DNA from: DAOMNN01 sp035443825
GTDB lineage: Bacteria > Pseudomonadota > Gammaproteobacteria > Burkholderiales > Rhodocyclaceae
DNA length: 11,643 bases
Direction: 5' to 3'
NCBI GenBank assembly: GCA_035443825.1
Contig: DAOMNN010000091.1
Span: 1 to 11,643, forward strand
The notes under the pieces are model-generated. The model did not search any database, had not been told where the DNA came from, and worked only from the letters and a program-made list of their open reading frames with translations. Of this stretch, positions 5,797 to 11,643 are shown one piece after another; the first letter of the stretch is position 1; every line of letters begins with the position of its first letter. Both the position numbers and the translations under genes were made by a program.

Positions 5797-6366
5797 ATGA
5801 AAACCGCTCACACCCTGGCAGCATGGAGCATTGCCGCTGTGCTTGCCGGGTTTGCCCCACAGACCCTGGCCGGTGACGGACACGACCACGGCGAAGCGCC
5901 CGCGCCCACTGCGGGCGCGACGTTGCCGCGATTTACTGCCGTCTCGGAACTCTTCGAATTGGTCGGCGTGGTGAACGGCAAGAACGTCACTGTCTATCTC
6001 GACCGTTTCGCCGACAACAGCCCCGTAAAGGATGCAAGGGTCGATCTGGAACTCGATGGCAATCCAGTTGCGCTCGAGCCCCATGCCGACGGCGAATTCG
6101 AAGCCACGCTCCCGGAGGCGCTCAAGCCGGGCGTCGTCTCCATCACGGCGACCGTCATCGCCGGCCAGGACACCGATCTGCTTGCTGGCGAACTCGACCT
6201 CCATGAACCCGCTGCAGAGACGCACGAAGAGGCTGCCGCAATGGACATGAAGCCCGACGTAATCGGGGCAGGCGCGGGAGCGCTTGTGCTTGTGCTAGGT
6301 CTCATCGGCTGGGCGGCACTTCGCAAGGGAAACTCCCGAAATCGCTCGGCCGGAGGTGCCGCATGA
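5797..6366 (+). CDS. Small His-tagged, membrane-anchored periplasmic protein of the czc operon
   Basis: This 189-residue protein has a signal peptide (1-25), a mature N-terminus GDGHDHGEAPAP, a compact beta-rich domain (about 45-138, with FELVGVVNGKNVTVYLDR and GEFEATLPEALKPG), an acidic linker, and a C-terminal membrane helix (about 155-175) followed by basic residues (RKGNSRNRS). It therefore faces the periplasm, anchored at its C-terminus. Start 5797 is chosen over an in-frame GTG at 5776 that overlaps czcC, because AAAGGA (5783-5788) fits 5797. The domain resembles N-terminal extensions seen in some long CzcB adaptors, so it may be a split-off adaptor domain delivering metal to CzcB. Its stop overlaps the czcB start by 4 nt (ATGA), which implies translational coupling. 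The function is inferred; the family is not named with certainty. Confidence 0.85.
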   Translation: MKTAHTLAAWSIAAVLAGFAPQTLAGDGHDHGEAPAPTAGATLPRFTAVSELFELVGVVNGKNVTVYLDRFADNSPVKDARVDLELDGNPVALEPHADGEFEATLPEALKPGVVSITATVIAGQDTDLLAGELDLHEPAAETHEEAAAMDMKPDVIGAGAGALVLVLGLIGWAALRKGNSRNRSAGGAA

Positions 6367-7475
6367 AGCTGAGCGTCCTGTTTGCTGCGCTGGCGCTGGT
6401 ATCGGCCAGTGCCCCATGGAACGCCTTTGCGGGCGAAGGCCATGATCATGGCGATAAAGGCCCGGCTGTGGCGGGAGGCAATGGGCCACAACGGCAAGCC
6501 GATGGTAGCGTCTTCCTGCCCAAGCCGGCACAACGGCAGATCGGCGTTCGCACGTTGGTCACGGAAGCCGGCGAATTGTCGCGTACCACCGCGCTGGCGG
6601 GCAAGGTGGTCATGGACCCGAACGCCGGCGGAAAGGTGCAGGCCATGGTGGCTGGGCGCCTGGAGGCGGGCCCGCAGGGCTTGCCGAGCGTTGGCCAGAC
6701 CGTGAAGAAGGGTGACGTGCTGGCTTACGTCAGTCCTTCGACGGATCAGATCGAACGGTCTAACCAGACGGCGCAACTGGCCGAACTGCAGGCGGCGAGG
6801 GCGCTTGTGGAAAAGCGCCTGGCGCGTCTGAAGGAACTCGCAGACACGGTGCCGCGAAAGGAGATCGAGGCTGCCGAGAGCGAGGTTGCGAGCTTGGGGG
6901 CTAGATCGAAAGCGATCGGTGGCGGCCTCAATGCCCGTGATGTGCTGACCGCACCCGTTAGCGGAGTGATCGCATCAAGCAACGCCGTGTCAGGCCAGGT
7001 GGTCGATGCGCGCGAACTCGTGTTCGAGATCGTCGACCCGAAGCGGCTGCGCGTCGAGGCGCTCGCCTACGATCCCGAGGTCGCGTCAGACGTGGCGTCT
7101 GCGAGTCTTGCCGTCGGCGACCGGCGGATCCCGCTCACCTTCATCGGCGCCGCCCGCAGCCTGCGCGAACAGGCCGTGCCGCTTGCCTTTGCAGCCGAAG
7201 GCGATGCGCTGGCCCTACTTGCCGTCGGGCAGCCGGTCGAGGTCTTCGTCCAGTCGCGCACCACGCAGCAGGGTGTAAGCGTTCCCGCAGCATCGGTGCT
7301 AAAAAATCCGGCAAACCAGAACATCGTCTGGGTAAAGACAGCGCCCGAACGTTTCGAGTCGCGTACCGTCACGATCGCGCCGCTGGACGGCGTGAATGTT
7401 GCGGTGACGTCCGGCCTCGAAGCCGGTGAGCGGGTCGCCTCGCGTGCCGCCACGTTGATTAATCAGATCCGCTGA
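6363..7475 (+). CDS. czcB: CzcB-type periplasmic adaptor (membrane fusion protein)
   Basis: This 370-residue adaptor links the RND pump to the outer-membrane factor and may pass metal to the pump. A signal peptide ends AFA (residue 23), and the mature protein starts GEGHDHGDKG, a His motif nearly identical to that of the preceding gene. A barrel-sandwich (lipoyl-like) half appears at about 88-125 (GGKVQAMVAGRLEAGPQGLPS, GQTVKKGDVLAYV), an alpha-hairpin at about 128-188, the second half at about 192-224 (TAPVSGVIASSNAVSGQVVD), then the beta-barrel and membrane-proximal domains (TLINQIR end). The ribosome site GGAGG (6352-6356) lies within the upstream gene, 6 nt before the ATG. The length is near the short type of CzcB. 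It is followed 15 nt later by czcA. Confidence 0.92.
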   Translation: MKLSVLFAALALVSASAPWNAFAGEGHDHGDKGPAVAGGNGPQRQADGSVFLPKPAQRQIGVRTLVTEAGELSRTTALAGKVVMDPNAGGKVQAMVAGRLEAGPQGLPSVGQTVKKGDVLAYVSPSTDQIERSNQTAQLAELQAARALVEKRLARLKELADTVPRKEIEAAESEVASLGARSKAIGGGLNARDVLTAPVSGVIASSNAVSGQVVDARELVFEIVDPKRLRVEALAYDPEVASDVASASLAVGDRRIPLTFIGAARSLREQAVPLAFAAEGDALALLAVGQPVEVFVQSRTTQQGVSVPAASVLKNPANQNIVWVKTAPERFESRTVTIAPLDGVNVAVTSGLEAGERVASRAATLINQIR

Positions 7476-7490
7476 CGGGGAGCCTATCCG

Positions 7491-10400
7491 ATGTTCAAGT
7501 GGCTACTCGACAACAGCCTTGGTAACCGGCTGCTGGTGATTATCGCCAGCCTGGTACTGATGGCCTACGGGGCGTTCACGCTTTCGCGAACACCCGTGGA
7601 CGTATTTCCGGATCTCAACAAGCCGACGGTCACGATCATGACCGAAGCCGGCGGCATGGCGGCGGAGGAGGTCGAGCAACTCATCACCTTTCCGCTCGAG
7701 ACCACCATGAATGGTTTGCCCGGCGTGGAGTCAGTGCGCTCTACCTCGAGCTCGGGGCTGTCCTTCATCTACGTGACCTTCGACTGGAGTACCGAGATTT
7801 TCCGCGCCCGGCAGATGGTGTCGGAACGCCTCTCAGCCATGGAGGAAGGGTTGCCTGAAGACGTGATTCCGCGCATGGGGCCGATCAGCTCGATCATGGG
7901 CGAGATCATGCAGATCGCAATTCCGATCGACACAGCGAGGATCTCGTCGATGCAGGTGCGAGAGTATGCGGACTGGGTCCTGCGTCCGCGCCTGATGGCG
8001 ATCCCCGGCATCGCGCAGGTCATCCCGATTGGCGGGGAAGTGCGGCAGTTTCAGGTGCAGCCCGACACCCGCCGTATGGCGGAACTCGGTGTTTCGTTGG
8101 AACTGTTAGAAGCGGCGATTCGAGGATTCTCGTCGAACACTTCGGGGGGGTTCCTTGAACTGAACGGGCGCGAATACCTCATCCGTCATCTCGGGCGGAC
8201 CTCGAGCCTGGAGGATTTGAAGAACCTCGCGATCACGGCACGTGATGGTCAGCCGATCCTGCTGCGTCAGATCGCATCCGTTACCTTCGCGCCGGCGCCC
8301 AAACGGGGAGATGCTGGCTTCGAGGGCAAGCCGGCCGTGATCCTCGGCATCCAGAAACAGCCTACAGCGGACACCATTCACCTGACCCGTTCGATCGAAG
8401 CCGCACTCGAAGAGATGAAGAAATCGCTTCCGGCCGGGATGGAGGCCCCGGAGGTGACGTTCCGTCAGGCGACCTTCATCGAGGCGTCGATCACCACGCT
8501 CCAAGGCAAACTGATTGGCGCATCGGTGTTCGTCGCGGCGATCCTTTTCTTTTTTCTTGGCACCTTGCGGCCGACCATCATCGCGCTCACAGCGATTCCG
8601 GTGTCGATCTTCATGACGGCGCTGGTCTTCAAGTATTTCGGGCAGTCGATCAACACGATGACCCTTGGCGGTCTCGCCATTGCGATTGGCGGCCTGGTCG
8701 ACGATGCGGTCGTGGGCGTCGAGAACGTGCTGCGCCGATTGAAGGAGGATCGCGCGAAGCATCAACACCATCGGCTGCACCCGATCGAGCTTGTGGCGCG
8801 CGCAACGATGGAGGTGCGCTCGGCCATCCTTTACGCGACGATCATCATCGTGCTGGTGTTCCTGCCGCTGTTTGCGCTACCTGGCATGGAGGGGCGGCTG
8901 TTCGTTCCGCTCGGCGTGGCGTTCATTGTCTCCACGCTCGCCTCATTGGTCGTCTCGGTAACAGTGACGCCGGTGCTGTCCTTCTACCTGCTTCCCGGGA
9001 TGAAGTCTCTCGATCACGGTGACACGCGCCTGCTCGCCTGGCTCAAGGCGCGTTATCGCGGGGCGTTGCAGGGGGTGCTCGAGCACCCCAAGGCAGCCGT
9101 GGCAGCGGGTGCGGTTGCGGTGGCGATCGCTGCCGCTGCGGTACCGTTTTTCCCCACGACCTTTCTGCCGCCGTTCAACGAAGGCACCTTGCTGATCGGC
9201 ATGCGGCTCAACCCGGGCGTTACCCTGGCGGAGTCGACCGTGCTCGCGCAGCAAGCGGAAGTGCTCGTGAAACAGGTTCCCGAAGTGACGCACGTCGGGC
9301 GCCGAAGCGGGCGGGCCGAGCTTGACGAGCATGCGGAAGGTGTCCACGTCAGCGAGCTCGATGTGGGGCTGAAACCCGCCGGTGAGCTGAGCCGCTCAAT
9401 GGGTGAGATCACCGCAGACATCCGGTCGCGACTGGTCAATCTGCCAGCTGCGATCGCGATCGGGCAACCGATCTCACATCGCATCGACCACATGCTGTCG
9501 GGCGTGCGCTCGCAGATCGCGATCAAAATCTTCGGCGAGGATCTCGACACCCTGCGCGGTCAGGCTGACGTATTGCGAACGCGGCTTGCCGCCATTCCGG
9601 GGCTCGCCGACCTGGAGATCGAGAAGCAAGTGCTCGCGCCGCAGATCAAGGTGCGGATCGACTATGCGGCGGCTGCCCGGTACGGCGTACCGGCACCACA
9701 GATTCTGGCCGCGCTGCAGAGCCTCGTCGAGGGCGAGAAGGTCACCCAGATCGTCGAGGGCGGTCGACGGTTCGCATTGGTCGTGCGTCTGCCCGAAACA
9801 GCGCGCTCGGCCGACGGGCTGGCTCAGATCCTGATCGAAACATCGACCGGCCATGTGCCCTTGTCGAAGCTGGCGTCAATCGAGGATGGTGACGGTCCGA
9901 ACCAGGTAAGCCGGGACGACGGTAAGCGCCGCATCGTGCTCTCGGCCAATGCACAGCAGCGTCCGCTGTCGGAGGTCGTCGAGGACATCCGCGCCGTCGT
10001 GACCGACCTGAAGTTGCCCGAGGGCTACTTCATCACCCTCGGCGGGCAGTTCCAAGCCCAGGAAGAGGCTTCCCGCCTGGTGGGGCTGCTGTCGATCGTC
10101 TCCCTCGTACTGATGTTCGTCGTGCTCTACAGCCGCTATAAGTCGGTTCGACTCTCGGCCCTCATCATGGCGAACATCCCGCTCGCGCTGGTCGGGGCGG
10201 TAATTGGCCTGTGGATCTCGGGTCAGCCGTTGTCGGTCGCGGCACTCGTCGGCTTCATCACGCTCGCAGGTATTTCGGTGCGCAATGGCATCCTCAAGGT
10301 GAGCCATTACCTCAACCTGATGCGTATCGAGGGCGAGAGATTCGACCACACGATGATCTTGCGGGGCTCGATCGAGCGTCTGTCGCCGGTGCTGATGACC

Positions 10401-10610
10401 GCGTTGGTAACCGCGTTTGCGCTTGCACCGCTGCTGTTCGAGGCCGAGCGACCGGGTACCGAGATCCTGCATCCGGTGGCCGTGGTGATCTTCTCGGGCC
10501 TCATTAGTTCGACCCTGCTGGATACCTTCCTAACCCCGGCGATGTTCTGGCTCTTCGGCCGCCGCGATGCGGAGAGTCTTCTCGACGATCGGAACGCCGA
10601 AGCATTCTGA
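7491..10610 (+). CDS. czcA: HME-family RND metal efflux pump (CzcA/CusA type)
   Basis: This 1039-residue inner-membrane pump exchanges protons for metal ions and expels them through CzcB and CzcC. TM1 lies at about 12-31 and the RTPVDVFPDL motif at 33-42; two large periplasmic loops span about 32-335 and 555-860; the other helices cluster at about 340-500, 535-553 and 863-1022. The length is normal. TM4 reads GGLAIAIGGLVDDAVVGVEN (393-412). It keeps the Asp and Glu matching D408 and E415 of C. metallidurans CzcA (here D404 and E411) but has Ala398 where the first Asp, D402, is expected. In the substrate region RIDHMLSGVRSQ places His667 where CusA has a binding Met, and EGVHVSELDV (616-625) has a nearby His619. 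It is thus not a classical Cu/Ag CusA; a divalent ion is likelier, but the ion is unproven. The ribosome site is GGGGAG (7477-7482). Confidence 0.93.
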   Translation: MFKWLLDNSLGNRLLVIIASLVLMAYGAFTLSRTPVDVFPDLNKPTVTIMTEAGGMAAEEVEQLITFPLETTMNGLPGVESVRSTSSSGLSFIYVTFDWSTEIFRARQMVSERLSAMEEGLPEDVIPRMGPISSIMGEIMQIAIPIDTARISSMQVREYADWVLRPRLMAIPGIAQVIPIGGEVRQFQVQPDTRRMAELGVSLELLEAAIRGFSSNTSGGFLELNGREYLIRHLGRTSSLEDLKNLAITARDGQPILLRQIASVTFAPAPKRGDAGFEGKPAVILGIQKQPTADTIHLTRSIEAALEEMKKSLPAGMEAPEVTFRQATFIEASITTLQGKLIGASVFVAAILFFFLGTLRPTIIALTAIPVSIFMTALVFKYFGQSINTMTLGGLAIAIGGLVDDAVVGVENVLRRLKEDRAKHQHHRLHPIELVARATMEVRSAILYATIIIVLVFLPLFALPGMEGRLFVPLGVAFIVSTLASLVVSVTVTPVLSFYLLPGMKSLDHGDTRLLAWLKARYRGALQGVLEHPKAAVAAGAVAVAIAAAAVPFFPTTFLPPFNEGTLLIGMRLNPGVTLAESTVLAQQAEVLVKQVPEVTHVGRRSGRAELDEHAEGVHVSELDVGLKPAGELSRSMGEITADIRSRLVNLPAAIAIGQPISHRIDHMLSGVRSQIAIKIFGEDLDTLRGQADVLRTRLAAIPGLADLEIEKQVLAPQIKVRIDYAAAARYGVPAPQILAALQSLVEGEKVTQIVEGGRRFALVVRLPETARSADGLAQILIETSTGHVPLSKLASIEDGDGPNQVSRDDGKRRIVLSANAQQRPLSEVVEDIRAVVTDLKLPEGYFITLGGQFQAQEEASRLVGLLSIVSLVLMFVVLYSRYKSVRLSALIMANIPLALVGAVIGLWISGQPLSVAALVGFITLAGISVRNGILKVSHYLNLMRIEGERFDHTMILRGSIERLSPVLMTALVTAFALAPLLFEAERPGTEILHPVAVVIFSGLISSTLLDTFLTPAMFWLFGRRDAESLLDDRNAEAF

Positions 10611-10651
10611 CGCTGCTTAACCCACCTCATGCGAACCTGAAAGGAAATAAC

Positions 10652-11038
10652 ATGAAGTTCTCAAGAGTCGCCGCCCTTGTTGCTCTGGTGTCCGTGGGCC
10701 CCACCTTTGCGGCCGACAAGCATGACCATGCTCATGAGCATGAATCGATGCATGGAGGCGTGGTAGTCGAGGTCAAAGATCTCGATCTCGAACTCGTTGC
10801 CAAGCCCGACGTGATCCAGTTGCATCTTCGCGATCACGGCAAATCGCTCGACGTGGCCAACGGCAGTGCAAAGCTCACGCTGCTGTCCGGCGCGGACAAG
10901 CAGGATATCGAACTCAAGCCGGCAGGTGACCGGTTGGAAGCCAAGGGCAGCTTCAAGGTCAGCGCCGGCACCAAGCTGGTCGCGGTTGTGACCCTTCCCG
11001 GCAAGCCCTCCACCACCGCGCGCTTCACTTTGAAGTGA
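10652..11038 (+). CDS. Small His-rich periplasmic protein of the czc operon
   Basis: This 128-residue protein has a signal peptide ending PTFA (residue 20) and a mature start ADKHDHAHEHESMHGG with five His residues and a Met in 16 residues. An all-beta domain follows (about 36-128: VVVEVKDLDLELVAKPDVIQ, KLTLLSG, LVAVVTLPGK). The layout, a His tag plus an Ig-like sheet, suggests a soluble metal-binding chaperone or buffer. Similar domains are sometimes fused to CzcB adaptors; this is from memory of the family and not tested here. It lies 41 bp after czcA with AGGA (10642-10645) 6 nt before the ATG, so it is in the operon. No name is recognised with confidence. Confidence 0.85.
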   Translation: MKFSRVAALVALVSVGPTFAADKHDHAHEHESMHGGVVVEVKDLDLELVAKPDVIQLHLRDHGKSLDVANGSAKLTLLSGADKQDIELKPAGDRLEAKGSFKVSAGTKLVAVVTLPGKPSTTARFTLK

Positions 11039-11044
11039 AGCCGT

Positions 11045-11080
11045 CTGAGCGCCTGCAGCAACGATGCTGCGGGCGCTCAG
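11045..11080 (+). terminator. Long hairpin ending the czc operon
   Basis: The arms CTGAGCGCCTGCAGCA (11045-11060) and TGCTGCGGGCGCTCAG (11065-11080) pair over 16 bp with one G-U around an ACGA loop, 6 nt after the stop of the last small gene. There is no T-run, as with the hairpin at 3908-3941. It is probably a transcript end or a 3' stabiliser. Confidence 0.65.
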
Positions 11081-11116
11081 CCCAACCGATCTGGACGTAA
11101 TCAACGGAAGAGATCG

Positions 11117-11459
11117 CTGGCGGCGGGGGTGGTCGTTGTAGTGCTTGGTGTCTTGACCGGATGTGCAACGCCCATCGGGCACGAGGGCAGTTATGCAGAG
11201 CGCGATGGGAGGTGGCGCAAAGGGACGGTCGTAGAGATCGGTTCGGCCGACGATTTGAAGCGGCTGTCGTTCTATGACTCAGAGCCGAGGCGTCCGAACC
11301 GGAAGGTGACACTATCTCCGTGACGATCGCATTTAGACGCAATGGTCACCCTTATGCGCGCACTGCAAGCTGCCTGCCGCGCAACAATTGCAAGTCGGCG
11401 ACAATGTCTACGCAAATTTCAAGCATTGCGCAGCGCCGATCGCGAAACGCAGATCCTGA
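11117..11459 (+). pseudogene. Small outer-membrane-type lipoprotein gene with two apparent frameshifts
   Basis: The first frame has a hydrophobic segment with lipobox LTGC (VVVLGVLTGCATPIGHEGSY) and runs to KRLSFYD, then stops at 11321-11323. The reading appears to continue in the next frame from about 11278 (RAEASEPEGDTISVTIAFRR, then NGHPYARTA) and, after a second change at about 11367-11375, in the third frame (LPAAQQLQVGDNVYANFKHC, then AAPIAKRRS) to TGA 11457-11459. Both changes fit loss of one base. The rebuilt protein, about 115 residues, looks like a lipoprotein with a small beta domain and a Cys pair (one Cys would be restored after FYD). The start is uncertain: GTG 11129 lacks a positive n-region, while CTG 11117 has GGAAGAG just upstream. 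If the frameshifts are real, only a 64-residue product (from GTG 11129) remains. Decay or a sequencing error are both possible. Confidence 0.55.
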
Positions 11460-11643
11460 GCATTTGCTTGAGGACGAGGCCTCATCTGCTCTTCGAATTG
11501 CTTCATCCCGGCGTTACCCAGACCACGCCTTGACCCAGTGCATCGCGACTCCACGAACAGTGCTGGCCAAGCGGATTGAATGCACTCAATGACAGGTTTC
11601 GGAGTTCACTAGTCATCTGGATGGCCGCATTGTAGAAGCTACG
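11460..11643. other. No gene seen
   Basis: This last stretch shows no open frame with coding character, no ribosome binding site and no recognisable RNA gene. Short open frames here start inside or run across the decayed lipoprotein gene and have no protein-like composition. A minor palindrome GTAG-AAG-CTAC lies near the window edge. Confidence 0.5.

Noticed and set aside
8106..8780. Minus-strand open frame of 224 codons inside czcA
   Set aside because: Antisense to conserved transmembrane helices of the pump; charged low-complexity product, no domain.
11320..11592. 90-codon open frame at the right end
   Set aside because: Its first part is the middle frame of the decayed lipoprotein gene and its remainder is random-looking; no ribosome site.

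Overview
The window is GC-rich and most resembles a betaproteobacterial (Burkholderiales or Rhodocyclales type) accessory or chromosomal metal-resistance locus. The support is a CzcI-type protein, a DUF4148-type small secreted protein, a heavy-metal two-component pair, and a complete heavy-metal (HME) RND efflux operon. No rRNA, tRNA or CRISPR array was seen.

Layout. (1) Positions 1-1293: a gene for a Met/His-rich protein is cut in two by an intact IS630-family element (53-1158). Its 19-bp perfect inverted ends and TA duplication can be read directly, and removing the element restores one open frame. (2) Positions 1343-3387, minus strand: a heavy-metal sensor kinase and its OmpR-type response regulator, 2 nt apart, kinase downstream. 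(3) Positions 3388-3556: a divergent control region with the palindrome ATTACG-N4-CGTAAT, probably the regulator's operator. (4) Positions 3557-3895: a small secreted DUF4148-type protein, followed by a strong hairpin. (5) Positions 4029-11038, plus strand: czcI, czcC (outer-membrane factor), a small membrane-anchored His-tagged protein, czcB (adaptor), czcA (RND pump) and a small His-tagged periplasmic protein. (6) Positions 11045-11080: a hairpin, then a small lipoprotein gene that appears broken by two frame changes (to 11459). The last ~180 bases hold no gene I can support.

How the parts work together (family knowledge plus inference): the kinase senses periplasmic metal and phosphorylates the regulator. 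The regulator probably binds the palindrome and activates its own operon, the DUF4148-type gene and perhaps the efflux operon. CzcA, CzcB and CzcC form a proton-driven trans-envelope pump. CzcI and the two small His-rich proteins probably bind or buffer metal in the periplasm.

Novelty: the core is a known type of system. The most interesting points are that the pump lacks the first TM4 aspartate of classical CzcA, that several periplasmic proteins begin with a His motif right after signal cleavage, that three genes appear to lack a leader, that the lipoprotein gene is decayed, and that the IS insertion is cleanly reversible on paper.
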